Source: Vibrio sp. 10N.261.45.E2 (GTDB taxonomy: Bacteria > Pseudomonadota > Gammaproteobacteria > Enterobacterales > Vibrionaceae). Taken from it: a stretch of DNA of 64,000 bases. Both the position numbers and the translations under genes were made by a program. The notes below the pieces were generated by a model. The model ran no database searches, was not told the origin of the DNA, and worked only from the letters and a program-made list of their open reading frames with translations. Positions 9,918 to 19,871 of the stretch are shown here, in pieces; the first letter of the stretch is position 1, and the number at the start of each line of letters is the position of its first letter. The stretch spans positions 27,001-91,000 of the forward strand of contig NZ_MCZZ01000080.1 of the NCBI RefSeq assembly GCF_002875705.1, in the 5' to 3' direction.

Positions 9918-11171
9918 TTAAAGAGCGCCGTAGATTACAGAACTAATAGCCGCTAGACCACATAAAGCTGTAAAGATTTGTACAGGCGCTGAAGTTTTGT
10001 ACTTAGCCATTGCTGGTACTTTGTTCATTGCGAATACAGGCATTAGGAACAGGATAGCTGCAATCATTGGAGCACCCATTGTTTCAATCATACCTAGGAT
10101 GCTTGGGTTAACTACCGCAACAATCCAAGTTGTAATAACGATGAACGCTAGAGACGCTTTTTCAATCTTGCTTACTGAAGAACCAGAGCGAGATTTGATT
10201 AGACCAACAAGACCTTCGTGAGCACCTAGGAAGTGACCGAAGTAGCTAGAAGTAATCGCTGCGAACGCTACAAGAGGACCCATGTAAGAGATAAGTGGAG
10301 ACTCGTGAACGTTAGCTAGGTAAGAAAGAACTGAGATGTTCTGTGCTTGCGCTGTTGCTAGTTGCTCTGGAGATAGAGAAAGCACTACAGAGAATACGAA
10401 GAACATTACAAAGCCCATCAGCATCATTGCTGCGCCGCCAGTGATTTGGTCAGTTTTCTTAACTGCGTCTTCACCGTATACACGACGTTGCTCTTTAGAG
10501 AACTGTGAAATGATTGGGCTGTGGTTGAAAGAGAACACGATGATTGGAATAGCAAGCCAGATAATAGAAGGCATTGTTGACCATTCTGGGCTTACATCCA
10601 TCATTGAAGTGTTCCAGTCAGGAACTAGGTAGAAAGACAGTGCTAGTAGGATGAATACTAGTGGGTAAACCATCGCTGAAGTTGCTTTAAGCATCAGCTC
10701 TTTACCGAATACAACACCTGCTGTCATAGCAAGGATAAGTGCACCAGAAAGAAGAGGACGTGGAATAGATTCCATACCCATTTGGTTTACTAGGAAAGAG
10801 TCAACCGTGTTTGTGATACCAACACCGTAGATAAGAACAATTGGGTAGATAGCGAAGAAGTAAGCAAAAGTAATAATGTTTGCGCCAGTCTTACCGAAGT
10901 GCTCTTCAACTGTGTCTGTAATATCAGCTTCAGGGTTTTTAGCAGACAGTACGAAACGAGCTAGAGATTTGTGTGCGAACCAAGTCATTGGTGCCGCGAT
11001 TAAAGCTAGGATAACTAATGGCCAAAAACCACCCGCACCAGCTTTGATTGGAAGGAATAGTACGCCAGCACCAACTGCTGTACCGAATAGTGATAAACAC
11101 CAGGTAAAATCTTTGTAGTTAAACTTGCTTGAATCTTTAACGGCATTTGCCGAAGAAGTTGTTGTGTTCAT
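9918..11171 (-). CDS. sdaC: serine transporter of the HAAAP/STP family
   Basis: Inner-membrane serine/proton symporter of 417 residues. The start of the hydrophobic region (FTWCLSLFGTAVGAGVLFLPI) and IPIIVFSFNHSPIISQFS are typical of SdaC/DlsT. About eleven helices are visible. It is the upstream partner of sdaA, so uptake and deamination of serine are encoded together, as in E. coli. The N-terminal 25 residues are polar and end in a Lys/Asp-rich stretch. DlsT-like relatives carry threonine too, so exact specificity is inferred from the neighbour. Confidence 0.94.
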   Translation of the reverse strand: MNTTTSSANAVKDSSKFNYKDFTWCLSLFGTAVGAGVLFLPIKAGAGGFWPLVILALIAAPMTWFAHKSLARFVLSAKNPEADITDTVEEHFGKTGANIITFAYFFAIYPIVLIYGVGITNTVDSFLVNQMGMESIPRPLLSGALILAMTAGVVFGKELMLKATSAMVYPLVFILLALSFYLVPDWNTSMMDVSPEWSTMPSIIWLAIPIIVFSFNHSPIISQFSKEQRRVYGEDAVKKTDQITGGAAMMLMGFVMFFVFSVVLSLSPEQLATAQAQNISVLSYLANVHESPLISYMGPLVAFAAITSSYFGHFLGAHEGLVGLIKSRSGSSVSKIEKASLAFIVITTWIVAVVNPSILGMIETMGAPMIAAILFLMPVFAMNKVPAMAKYKTSAPVQIFTALCGLAAISSVIYGAL

Positions 11172-11480
11172 GTTAAATTACTCATTTTTTGGGAACAGGA
11201 AATAAGTCGGGGCTAATTCTGCAGAATTTTCTTCTACAAAAAATAGATCTAAATCATGTAATGAAACGGCGTGTCACATGATATGCGAAAAACGGATTTT
11301 TGATCACGAAAATAGCGTGCCACAGGTGATTTATGTTTATGCTTGTTATTAGTTTTTCTTATGCGAAAGGCGGGGTTGTATAGATTTATACCAGGGAAAC
11401 GTTTGCGTAAAATTGCATTAATAAATCTGTTCCATAGAAAGTCTGGATTTTGTTAACAGAGATTAAACAAAACGTAGTTT
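11172..11480. other. upstream region of sdaC
   Basis: About 310 bases, A+T-rich, containing the sdaC promoter region. Inverted half-sites such as GTGTCACATGAT (around 11270) and TTTGATCACGAAAA (around 11298) suggest a regulator binding region, but no complete CRP site (TGTGA-N6-TCACA) is present. The nudL gene ends at the far side. Confidence 0.45.
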
Positions 11481-12080
11481 CTATGTAATTTGTTGCACTA
11501 CATGTTGCTGCAGTGATTGGATGATTTGTGCCGTAACGCCCCAAATTAGGTGCTCTTGGAAGGGCATTGCAAAAACACGATGCTTGATTTGTTTGAAGTT
11601 AATAGTGTGGCTGTGTAACTTGGCTTGGTCTAAAACATAGGTGGCAGGCACCTCAAAAATAGAGGCAACTTCGTTCTCATCAATGATGGCTTTATAGTCA
11701 GAATCGACCATGGCAACAATCGGTGTCACAGAAAATTTACTAATAGTACTCAAAGCGGGTAATTGCCCAACAATTTTAACTTGATCCGATCGAATTCCTA
11801 CCTCTTCATGGAGCTCTCTGAGTGCAGTAAATTGCATAGAAGGGTCAGAAAGTTCGTGTTTACCTCCAGGAAAGCTGACTTGGCCGGGGTGATGCTTTAA
11901 ATGAGCAGCTCTTTTAGTAAAAATGACATGTAAACCATCTTCTCTTTCAACTAAACCTACCACCACTGCTGCTTTACGTAATTGCTCGCCACTTATATGC
12001 GAAACACGCTCTACTGACTCTGGGTGATAGCCAACAGTGGGATTAAGTTGGAATCGTTGAAGGAAGTTTTCTTTATTCAT
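11481..12080 (-). CDS. nudL: Nudix hydrolase, CoA pyrophosphatase type
   Basis: A 199-residue Nudix enzyme. The box spans GGKHELSD through ALRELHEEVGI, with the metal-binding REXXEE core present; the PGQVSFPGGK lead-in is typical of the NudL/YeaB group that hydrolyses CoA and related dinucleotide-like substrates. In E. coli nudL lies between pabB and sdaA; here the same three genes are in order but an H-NOX/kinase pair sits between nudL and pabB. That synteny supports the assignment. Substrate is by family only. Confidence 0.9.
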   Translation of the reverse strand: MNKENFLQRFQLNPTVGYHPESVERVSHISGEQLRKAAVVVGLVEREDGLHVIFTKRAAHLKHHPGQVSFPGGKHELSDPSMQFTALRELHEEVGIRSDQVKIVGQLPALSTISKFSVTPIVAMVDSDYKAIIDENEVASIFEVPATYVLDQAKLHSHTINFKQIKHRVFAMPFQEHLIWGVTAQIIQSLQQHVVQQIT

Positions 12081-12386
12081 ATCAAGTCAATATATTGATT
12101 ATTATGATTTTAAGTATAGACATAACAGTGTGTTAATTACCAATAATGAGTTTTCCTTCATTTACTTACCCTTAGTTCAGTCATTAACTAAGCATAATAA
12201 AGGGGAGGGGGCTGTCACCCATCGCCTCAAAACGAGGGGGTTTGCTATATTCAACATTTGTACATTTCCGAGTAAGCGTTACCCATGTCATAAAATTAGG
12301 TGATGAAACGTAGTTTTTTTGTTTAAGAATTTGATAACAATAACTTAGTAGACCATTCTAAAAAGAAATAGAAGAAAAGGTATGAG
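12081..12386. other. divergent promoter region between nudL and the H-NOX gene
   Basis: About 305 bases. A purine-rich GGGGAGGGGG stretch lies near 12204 and a GAGGGGG near 12235. I do not see a recognisable NO-responsive operator (NsrR or NorR type) nor a hairpin with a T-run. Confidence 0.4.
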
Positions 12387-12926
12387 ATGAAAGGAATCAT
12401 ATTCACCGAATTTTTAGAGCTTGTTGAAGACAAGTTTGGGCTAGAGCTTTTGGAAGAAGTTTTAGAGATGTCAGAAGATGAAGGGATCTATACATCGGTC
12501 GGAAGTTACGACCACAAAGATCTCGTGAAACTCATCATTAACCTGAGCAAAAAAACGGACATCGATGCAGAGAGTTTACAACGCGTATTCGGGCAATCTG
12601 TATTTAAGGATCTGTTAGCATCTTTACCCAATAAAGCCAGCCTTACACACTGCAATACCACTTTTCAATTTATTCAGCACGTAGAGCGCTACATTCACGT
12701 TGAAGTGAAAAAGCTTTACCCAGACGCTGAGCCACCAGAATTCAGCTTTATCACCACTACCGAAGCTGAGCTTGTATTCGACTACAAGAGCGCAAGGTGT
12801 ATGTCGCACGTTTGTCTTGGATTGATTGAGGGGTGTGCCGCTTATCACGGTGAATCGATACATGCCGAGATGACGCCGCAGAATGAAGATCAAAGTGTCG
12901 TACGTTTTAACTTAAAAGTAGAATAG
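12387..12926 (+). CDS. hnoX: H-NOX haem nitric-oxide sensor
   Basis: A cytoplasmic haem-binding sensor of 179 residues, the usual length for a stand-alone H-NOX. The proximal haem ligand is His104 in IHVEVKKLYPDA. The haem-propionate motif YxSxR is Tyr133-Ser135-Arg137 (YKSARC). No distal-pocket tyrosine typical of oxygen-binding members is evident, consistent with NO selectivity as in Shewanella and Vibrio proteins. The next gene, four bases downstream, is the hybrid histidine kinase it is expected to inhibit when NO is bound. Confidence 0.95.
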   Translation: MKGIIFTEFLELVEDKFGLELLEEVLEMSEDEGIYTSVGSYDHKDLVKLIINLSKKTDIDAESLQRVFGQSVFKDLLASLPNKASLTHCNTTFQFIQHVERYIHVEVKKLYPDAEPPEFSFITTTEAELVFDYKSARCMSHVCLGLIEGCAAYHGESIHAEMTPQNEDQSVVRFNLKVE

Positions 12927-12930
12927 CCTT

Positions 12931-14649
12931 ATGAGTTCAGAGTCGGCAATTGAGCGTAAGCTCAAGCGTCAAATCGCGGCAAGAAAAGAAGCGGAAAGAT
13001 TACTGGAACAAAAAAGCTTGGAGTTGTTTGAGTCAAATCAGCAACTCGAGTTAGCTCTGCGACAATTAGAGAAACGCTCAAATGCGAATCTTCGAAGAAT
13101 CGAGTTTCAGGAACAAATCGACAACTTGTTGATCGATTTCGGGCGCGCTTTCCTTAGAAATGACCTAAACGATGTCATGCTCTCGGAGCTGACGACCAAT
13201 GTGACAAACAGTTATCTGATTGAAGCCAGTCGGTTAATACTGCCCCCTAAGCTGCTTCCTCAACTCCAAGCCAACGATTACGGTGATGATACGGTAGAAG
13301 CTCTCGACCAAGACATACAAGAACCGCTTTGGAATGGTGAGGTACTGACTGTGCCTTTAGAGGTTGAGAAGGTGATAGTCGGAACGCTGATCGTGAGAGT
13401 GCGTCTACTCGACCAAGATTACGAATTTATTCAGAGCCAATTACTATTGGTTACAGACCTAATTTGTAGTGCATTAACCCATCAGCTTGCGATTAACCGT
13501 AATATTGAATCGCGCCAAAGAGCAGAAGAGTCTGAAAGGGCGACTCGCGACTTTGTGGCAATGATAAACCATGAATTACGTACGCCACTCAACGGCTTGT
13601 TGGGCAGCGCCGAATTGATCAGCGACACCGAACTGAGCAGTTCTCAGCGTGAGATAGTGAATAACCTGAGCCAATCTGGCGAGTTTCTCAGAACCATCAT
13701 TAACGACCTACTCGATTACAGCAAAATCAATGCTGGGATGTTGGAGTTGATTCCCAAGAAATTTGCGCTGCGTGATCTAAGAAATACGATTGAAAGTATC
13801 TTCGTCAATCGAGCAATAGAAAAGCAGCTTGAATTTAATATCAGTGTCGCATCAAATGTTCCCTCTCATTTCCAAGGCGATTTAGAACGCATCACCCAAC
13901 TGTTTGTAAACCTAATCGGAAATGCGATTAAATTTACGGATAAAGGGCACGTGAACGTAGACATCGAGTGGGACAACAACCACTTCGTTTTTTCTGTGGA
14001 AGACACCGGAGTAGGGATTGCTGAATCGGCGCATAAGACGCTGTTTGAACCTTTTACTCAGGCTGATAATTCTAGTAGCCGTAACTATGAGGGCACTGGG
14101 CTTGGGTTAGCGATTTGCCGCAAGCTGGTGGCTTTGATGAACGGCGAGATTGGGGTGAGCAGCGTTGTTGGAACCGGTACAACGTTTACCATCTCGGTTC
14201 CGCTTCAAGTTGTCGATATGCCAACAGAGAGTGACCAAGTTTCGAAAGGCTTCCAATCTGAGGTCGAACTGTCTCTACTTAAAGTACTGGTAGTCGATGA
14301 TATTAAGATGAACCAAATCATCATTCAGCAGATGCTACGCAAACATAAGATCGAGCCTGCGATTGCCAGTAACGGAGTAGAGGGGTTAGAACTCGCTTCT
14401 GACAACGAATACGACATCGTATTTATGGACTGCAGAATGCCCGTTATGGATGGTTTTGAAGCCACAGAGAAGTTAAGAGAGAAAGGTTACGCCCGGTCAA
14501 TTGTGGCACTGACTGCCGGAACTACGCTAGAAGAACGAGAGCGTTGTATTCAGTGCGGGATGGATGACATTTTGAGTAAGCCTTATACGGCCAACGACCT
14601 TAACGAGATGCTTAAAAAGTGGGGTGTTTCTTCGGTGAAGGGAGCTTAA
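12931..14649 (+). CDS. hqsK: H-NOX-associated hybrid sensor histidine kinase (HqsK-like)
   Basis: Soluble hybrid kinase of 572 residues without membrane helices: an N-terminal coiled coil (about 8-50), an unnamed middle sensor part, HisKA with phospho-acceptor His214 (FVAMINHELRTPLNG), HATPase_c with the N box (NLIGNAIKF) and G boxes (EDTGVGI, GTGLGLAI), and a C-terminal receiver whose phosphorylated residue is Asp500 (FMDCRMPVMDG). In V. harveyi the kinase next to H-NOX, HqsK, feeds NO information into quorum sensing through LuxU; I assign that role here by context. Gene symbol by analogy. Confidence 0.88.
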   Translation: MSSESAIERKLKRQIAARKEAERLLEQKSLELFESNQQLELALRQLEKRSNANLRRIEFQEQIDNLLIDFGRAFLRNDLNDVMLSELTTNVTNSYLIEASRLILPPKLLPQLQANDYGDDTVEALDQDIQEPLWNGEVLTVPLEVEKVIVGTLIVRVRLLDQDYEFIQSQLLLVTDLICSALTHQLAINRNIESRQRAEESERATRDFVAMINHELRTPLNGLLGSAELISDTELSSSQREIVNNLSQSGEFLRTIINDLLDYSKINAGMLELIPKKFALRDLRNTIESIFVNRAIEKQLEFNISVASNVPSHFQGDLERITQLFVNLIGNAIKFTDKGHVNVDIEWDNNHFVFSVEDTGVGIAESAHKTLFEPFTQADNSSSRNYEGTGLGLAICRKLVALMNGEIGVSSVVGTGTTFTISVPLQVVDMPTESDQVSKGFQSEVELSLLKVLVVDDIKMNQIIIQQMLRKHKIEPAIASNGVEGLELASDNEYDIVFMDCRMPVMDGFEATEKLREKGYARSIVALTAGTTLEERERCIQCGMDDILSKPYTANDLNEMLKKWGVSSVKGA

Positions 14650-14678
14650 GTACGCGACTAAAACGCTGTAAAAGATAA

Positions 14679-14713
14679 ACTCAACACTCAACACTCAACA
14701 CTCAACACTCAAG
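14679..14713. repeat. five tandem copies of a 7-base unit
   Basis: ACTCAAC is repeated four times and followed by ACTCAAG, 35 bases in all, in the gap between hqsK and its terminator. Non-coding; likely a slippage repeat. Confidence 0.95.
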
Positions 14714-14725
14714 GACCAAATACGA

Positions 14726-14766
14726 AAAACCGAAGTGATCTTACGATCCTTCGGTTTTTTTATTTT
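14726..14766. terminator. intrinsic terminator between converging hqsK and pabB
   Basis: Stem AAACCGAAG/CTTCGGTTT extended by GATC/GATC with one bulged T, loop TTAC, and a run of seven T. An A-run on the left allows use by pabB as well. Confidence 0.9.
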
Positions 14767-14788
14767 TAGCTTTCACCAGTCGTTACGC

Positions 14789-16162
14789 TTAGCAAGCTTC
14801 AAGTACGGGGAGAATTCGACTTAGCTTGTCTAGTGTCTCTTGGTACTCAGACGCACAATCACTATCAAATACCACACCACCGCCAGCCCAGGCATAAAGC
14901 ATGTTGTTCTCTGCGACTAATGTGCGAATGGTAATGCTGGTATCCATTCTTCCATTTCGGCTGATGTAACCAATACTGCCGCAGTATGCTGAACGACGAT
15001 GTGGTTCCAACTCTTCAATGATCTGCATAGCGCGAACTTTAGGAGCGCCCGTAATCGAACCCCCAGGGAAACAAGCTCTCAGAAGATCGGTCGCTGAATA
15101 TTGATAATCAAGGTCGGCTCTGATTGTGCTCACTAAGTGATGAACTGCAGGGAAGCTCTCAATATCGAAGAGCTTTGGTACATGAACCGTCCCGGGTTTA
15201 GCCACGCGGCCAATATCATTACGAAGCAAGTCGACGATCATCAAGTTCTCCGCCTGATCTTTATCGGCGTTTGCTAAATCTTGAGCATTAGCGTTATCAA
15301 TCACATGATCATCAGAACGAGGGCGTGTGCCTTTGATTGGCTTGGTTTCAATGACGTTATCTTTAAGTTCCAAGAAACGCTCTGGCGAAACACTGATGAT
15401 TGCACTGTCGGCCAAACGGATAAAACCAGAAAAGGGCGCTGAGTTGTATTGTTCTAATTTGTCATAAGCCAACCATTCACTGCCTTGGTATTGGGCATTG
15501 AAGCGCTGAGCCAAGTTAATCTGATAGCAATCACCTGATAGCAGATATTCTTGAACGCTATCGAACTTGTCCGCATAGCTCTGTTCGCTCATGTTCGATT
15601 GCCACGGTGTCGTTAGGCCAAATTCTGCTGCGTGTGGCTTGTCTTGCTGCTCAGATAACCAACTCCAGTGCGCTTCGATGTTCTGTCCAACCACACATGC
15701 TGTCTTAAGCTTGTGATCAACCACAATTGCCCATTCATACAAACCAACCGCCATATCGGGTGCTTCAATATCGCGCTCTGCAAGTGACGGAAGTGTTTCC
15801 ACTCTGCGTCCTAAATCGTAGCTGAAATAACCTAAAGCGCCGCCAATGAATGGCAATTCAGGATGGTCTTTAGTTGCTGGTAATAATTGCTGCTGATATT
15901 GGTCGAGAAGCTCGAAAGGATCAGAGTCAGAAACCTCGCACGTCTCATTAACATTAACGGTGGTTTTTGCACCGATTGTTTCGAAGGTGGCGATGGGTTG
16001 AGCAACTAAAATGTCGTATCGACTATCAACATGGCTTTCTGAAGCGGAGCGTAATAGCATTGCCCACGGCAGACTTTCAATATGAGAAAACAGCTGTTTA
16101 GCTAAAGTTGATTGATATTCAAGCGGCTTGATTTGGATAGAGCGAAATTCGTTGTTATTCAT
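14789..16162 (-). CDS. pabB: aminodeoxychorismate synthase component I
   Basis: Uses chorismate and ammonia supplied by PabA to make 4-amino-4-deoxychorismate for folate synthesis. The chorismate-binding C-terminal half shows GDCYQINLAQRF, ETKPIKGTRPR, DLLRNDIGRVAKPGTV and FPGGSITGAPKVRAMQII, all typical. The N-terminal part (LPWAMLLRSASESHVDSRYDI) matches E. coli PabB. I place the start at ATG 16162; a TTG six codons upstream (16180) is possible but neither has a good ribosome site. Neighbourhood pabB/nudL/sdaA is conserved with E. coli. Confidence 0.94.
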   Translation of the reverse strand: MNNNEFRSIQIKPLEYQSTLAKQLFSHIESLPWAMLLRSASESHVDSRYDILVAQPIATFETIGAKTTVNVNETCEVSDSDPFELLDQYQQQLLPATKDHPELPFIGGALGYFSYDLGRRVETLPSLAERDIEAPDMAVGLYEWAIVVDHKLKTACVVGQNIEAHWSWLSEQQDKPHAAEFGLTTPWQSNMSEQSYADKFDSVQEYLLSGDCYQINLAQRFNAQYQGSEWLAYDKLEQYNSAPFSGFIRLADSAIISVSPERFLELKDNVIETKPIKGTRPRSDDHVIDNANAQDLANADKDQAENLMIVDLLRNDIGRVAKPGTVHVPKLFDIESFPAVHHLVSTIRADLDYQYSATDLLRACFPGGSITGAPKVRAMQIIEELEPHRRSAYCGSIGYISRNGRMDTSITIRTLVAENNMLYAWAGGGVVFDSDCASEYQETLDKLSRILPVLEAC

Positions 16163-16416
16163 TTGTTTAATTTGTGACAAAGAGTTCGATCACTGCATGG
16201 CGTGTGAGAGGAAGCAAGAGTATCATAAATTGAAAATAAAATGGGTTCTTGATTAGAACGGAGTAATCCAAGTGGTTTAGTTTACAGCTATGCAAGCGAT
16301 TGCTAAAGCAACTAAATACAGCTCAACACAATAAAAAGCTAAACCACCTAATTCGATTTGGCATGTATAGCCAAACGGTGAACCCACATGGAACCAGAAC
16401 AATAAAGAGGCATGCA

Positions 16417-17934
16417 ATGACGGTTATTCGTAAGCAAGATGTGATCAGCAGTGTCGCTGACGCACTTCAGTACATTTCTTATTATCACCCTTTAGACTTT
16501 GTCCAAGCCCTAGAAAAAGCGTACGAGAAAGAAGAGAGCCAAGCAGCTAAAGATGCGATCGCTCAGATTCTTATCAACTCGCGTATGTCGGCGGAAGGCC
16601 ATCGTCCAATTTGTCAGGATACGGGTATTGTGACTTGTTTCGTGAACATCGGTATGGATGTTAGGTGGGAAACGGATCAAACAGTACAACAGATGGTTGA
16701 TGAAGGCGTTCGTCAAGCTTACAACAACCCAGATAACCCATTGCGTGCGTCTGTCCTAATGGACCCTGCAGGTAAGCGTATTAATACTAAAGACAACACG
16801 CCAGCGGTTGTCCACATTAATATGGTTCCAGGCAACAAAGTTGAAATTCAAATCGCGGCGAAAGGCGGCGGTTCAGAGAACAAAACCAAGATGGTTATGC
16901 TAAACCCTTCTGACGATATTGCAGAGTGGGTAGAGAAGACGCTACCAACAATGGGGGCGGGTTGGTGTCCACCGGGTATGCTAGGTATAGGCATCGGCGG
17001 TACGGCTGAGAAAGCAGCGGTGCTAGCGAAAGAATCTTTGATGGAACACATCGATATTCAAGAGCTTATCGAAAAAGGCCCTGAGAACGCAGAAGAAGAG
17101 CTTCGTTTAGACATCTTCAACCGTGTAAACAAGTTGGGTATTGGTGCACAAGGTCTTGGCGGTCTAACGACTGTGGTTGACGTAAAAATTAAAACAGCAC
17201 CAACACACGCAGCCTCTAAGCCAGTATGCTTAATCCCGAACTGTGCAGCAACGCGTCACGTTCACTTTACGCTAGACGGCAGCGGCCCAGCAGAGCTAAC
17301 GCCACCTAAGCTAGAGGAGTGGCCAGATATCACTTGGGAAGCGGGCGCAAATACACGCCGTGTTAACCTTGATGAAGTAACTAAAGAAGACGTACAAGAG
17401 TGGAAGACCGGCGAAACGGTTCTTCTGTCAGGTAAGATCTTAACCGGTCGTGATGCTGCTCATAAACGTATTCAAGGCATGTTAGAAAGCGGCGAAGGTT
17501 TACCTGAAGGTGTCGATTTTAAAGGCAAGTTCATCTATTACGTAGGCCCTGTTGATGCAGTTGGCGATGAAGCGGTAGGTCCTGCGGGCCCAACAACTTC
17601 AACACGTATGGACAAGTTCACGGACATGATGCTGAACGAAACTGGCATTATGGGCATGATCGGTAAAGCTGAACGTGGGCCCGCAACGGTTGAGTCAATC
17701 AAAGAGCACAAAGCGGTTTACCTAATGGCGGTTGGCGGTGCAGCTTATTTAGTGGCGAAAGCAATTAAAAAAGCACGCGTAGTTGCGTTTGAAGATCTAG
17801 GTATGGAAGCGATCTACGAGTTTGAAGTTGAAGATATGCCAGTAACGGTAGCGGTTGACTCTAACGGCGTGAACGCACACCAGATCGGCCCTGACACGTG
17901 GAAAGTGAAGATTGCTGAAGCTGATAAAGCATAA
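16417..17934 (+). CDS. fumA: fumarate hydratase, class I (iron-sulfur)
   Basis: Catalyses fumarate to malate in the TCA cycle with an oxygen-sensitive [4Fe-4S] cluster. It is 505 residues from ATG 16417, which has AAAGAGG six bases upstream; the open frame extends 39 codons further up but that part is unrelated. The N-terminal domain shows RPICQDTGIVTCFVNIG and GWCPPGMLGIGIGGTAEKA; the C-terminal domain shows LLSGKILTGRDAAHKRI and YVGPVDAVGDEAVGPAGPT. Single-polypeptide class I form, intact. fumA and fumB cannot be told apart by sequence alone. Confidence 0.95.
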   Translation: MTVIRKQDVISSVADALQYISYYHPLDFVQALEKAYEKEESQAAKDAIAQILINSRMSAEGHRPICQDTGIVTCFVNIGMDVRWETDQTVQQMVDEGVRQAYNNPDNPLRASVLMDPAGKRINTKDNTPAVVHINMVPGNKVEIQIAAKGGGSENKTKMVMLNPSDDIAEWVEKTLPTMGAGWCPPGMLGIGIGGTAEKAAVLAKESLMEHIDIQELIEKGPENAEEELRLDIFNRVNKLGIGAQGLGGLTTVVDVKIKTAPTHAASKPVCLIPNCAATRHVHFTLDGSGPAELTPPKLEEWPDITWEAGANTRRVNLDEVTKEDVQEWKTGETVLLSGKILTGRDAAHKRIQGMLESGEGLPEGVDFKGKFIYYVGPVDAVGDEAVGPAGPTTSTRMDKFTDMMLNETGIMGMIGKAERGPATVESIKEHKAVYLMAVGGAAYLVAKAIKKARVVAFEDLGMEAIYEFEVEDMPVTVAVDSNGVNAHQIGPDTWKVKIAEADKA

Positions 17935-18010
17935 TTAACCGAAGCCAAAAATTCGCAGTTGTCGCTAACTTCAGCGTTTGAATTGCAATTTTTGACAGAA
18001 AGTTAAAGAC

Positions 18011-18040
18011 AAAAGTGCAGCATTATCTGCACTTTTGTCA
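18011..18040 (+). terminator. intrinsic terminator after fumA
   Basis: Ten-base-pair stem AAAAGTGCAG/CTGCACTTTT, loop CATTAT, T-run formed by the right arm. Confidence 0.8.
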
Positions 18041-18098
18041 TATTATCAATGATATAGTGATAAACACATAGTTTGATATAAGAACATAGGAGAGAGGA

Positions 18099-18284
18099 AT
18101 GCCTCGTTTTATTCAGATCCTACAGATTATCTTGGCAGTGGTGATTGGTGCTTTTGTTGGCTACGACCTGATCTTGAAAGGGATTAGTATCTTTGATAAT
18201 AAATACGTAACGATTACTTGTGCGCTTTGGCTAATTGCAGAGATTGCACTGTTTGTTATCTACAAGTTGATTGAAGACGATTAA
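18099..18284 (+). CDS. small two-helix membrane protein, unknown function
   Basis: A 61-residue protein with two hydrophobic segments (about 5-27 and 38-56) and an acidic tail (LIEDD). A strong GGAGAGAGG ribosome site precedes the ATG, and it ends before its own terminator, so it is a self-contained gene. The family is not one I can name. Confidence 0.75.
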   Translation: MPRFIQILQIILAVVIGAFVGYDLILKGISIFDNKYVTITCALWLIAEIALFVIYKLIEDD

Positions 18285-18308
18285 ACGTCGGATATCGTGC
18301 AAAAATTC

Positions 18309-18346
18309 TAAAGCCCCTGATTATGAATGTAGTCAGGGGCTTTTAT
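18309..18346 (+). terminator. intrinsic terminator after the small membrane gene
   Basis: Stem AAAGCCCCTGA/TCAGGGGCTTT with a loop of about 12 bases, followed by TTTTATT. Confidence 0.85.
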
Positions 18347-18483
18347 TCATCTAGCATTAAGAATGTGTATTGCATACTCATCAGCAACAGAAAAAGCATA
18401 CAAACTGTCCCATTTGGGAAAGAACATAGGTTAGCCTCTTTATTATTCTAACTCGCTAGCCTAATTATCACGGAGTCGTTCAA

Positions 18484-19857
18484 ATGAAACACCTAACTCA
18501 AGAAATGAGTGACTTTATAAGTAGAGGAACGGACTCTCACATTCGAGTAGCGGTCACGGGGCTTTCTCGTGCGGGTAAGACAGCCTTCATTACTTCGCTG
18601 GTTAACCAGCTTCTTCATACGTCTACCCACAAAAACCTACCTCTGCTTGCATCGGCGAGAGATGGAAGAATTATTGGCGCAAAGCGCATTCCGCAATACA
18701 ACATGATGATCCCGCGTTTCTCTTATGATGAAGCTATGGAGTCGCTCACTTCTCAGCCGCCAGAATGGCCAGTGCCAACGCGCGATGTCAGTGAGATTCG
18801 TCTAGCAATCAAATATAAGCCTGCTAAGGGTGCAAAAAAACTGCTGAGTAAAAACAGCACCCTTTATCTTGATATTGTTGACTACCCGGGCGAATGGCTG
18901 CTTGATTTACCATTGTTGGACATGGACTTCGATACTTGGAGCCAATCTCAATTTGCCGCGTTGAAGGGCGATAGAGAAACCTACTCGCAACAGTGGAACG
19001 CAATGCGTGGTGATATCGATTTGCTAGCAGAAGCGGACGAAAAGAAACTGGTCACGATTGCCGATAGTTATACCCAGTACCTGCATACTTGTAAAAGTAA
19101 CGGATTGCATTGGGTACAACCGGGTCGATTCGTATTACCCGGTGAGCTTGAAGGCGCACCTGTACTGCAATTCTTCCCGTGTATTGCACCCGAGGGTAAG
19201 TTCTCAAAAACGAGTAACTATGCAGTGCTGAAGGCCCGTTACGAAGAGTATCAACAGAAGGTAGTGAAAGCGTTCTACAAGAATCACTTCGCGACGTTCG
19301 ACAGACAAATCGTGTTGGTGGATTGCTTACAGCCACTTAATGCGGGCTATGACTCTTTCATGGACATGCGTGGTGCTTTAGAACAGTTGCTTAAGAGCTT
19401 TAAGTACGGTCGAAGCAATATCTTAAGACGCCTGTTTGCACCAAAGATCGACAAGATATTGTTTGCGGCTACTAAAGCTGACCACGTGACACCGGATCAA
19501 CATCCGAACTTGGTGTCACTGTTACAGCAGATGGTGCATCCGGCTTGGCAACAAGCGGCGTTTGAACACATCGACATGAGTTGCATGAGCATCGCGTCGA
19601 TTCAAGCGACTAGCGCGGGTTATATCTCATCGGGCTCAGACAATGTTCCGGCCTTGCAAGGTGTGACTTTGGAAAATGTTCCTCAAACCATGTATCCGGG
19701 CGAGGTGCCGCGTAAGTTGCCCAACAAACAGTATTGGGATACCAACCAGTTTGATTTCACGAGCTTTAGACCGATGGAGCAACATTCCGATGAGCCTTGT
19801 CAGCACCTAAGAGTCGACAAGGTTTTAGAGTATCTCATTGGCGACAAGTTGAAGTAA
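18484..19857 (+). CDS. ycjX: YcjX family P-loop NTPase
   Basis: A 457-residue predicted GTPase/ATPase. Walker A is [10 protein letters not shown] near residue 26; [13 protein letters not shown] about a third of the way in is the likely G3/Walker B region; TKADHVTP resembles the G4 motif. It heads a ycjX-ycjF-tyrR block that has the same order in E. coli, where ycjX and ycjF respond to phage-shock/envelope stress conditions. The ycjF start follows 14 bases after its stop. Biochemical role is unknown; linked to envelope stress only by association. Confidence 0.93.
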   Translation: MKHLTQEMSDFISRGTDSHIRVAVTGLSRAGKTAFITSLVNQLLHTSTHKNLPLLASARDGRIIGAKRIPQYNMMIPRFSYDEAMESLTSQPPEWPVPTRDVSEIRLAIKYKPAKGAKKLLSKNSTLYLDIVDYPGEWLLDLPLLDMDFDTWSQSQFAALKGDRETYSQQWNAMRGDIDLLAEADEKKLVTIADSYTQYLHTCKSNGLHWVQPGRFVLPGELEGAPVLQFFPCIAPEGKFSKTSNYAVLKARYEEYQQKVVKAFYKNHFATFDRQIVLVDCLQPLNAGYDSFMDMRGALEQLLKSFKYGRSNILRRLFAPKIDKILFAATKADHVTPDQHPNLVSLLQQMVHPAWQQAAFEHIDMSCMSIASIQATSAGYISSGSDNVPALQGVTLENVPQTMYPGEVPRKLPNKQYWDTNQFDFTSFRPMEQHSDEPCQHLRVDKVLEYLIGDKLK

Positions 19858-19871
19858 TTGAGGCAATCAAA

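Noticed and set aside
11260..11325. Possible CRP site upstream of sdaC
   Set aside because: Half-sites (GTGTCACA, TTTGATCACG) exist but no full TGTGA-N6-TCACA arrangement.
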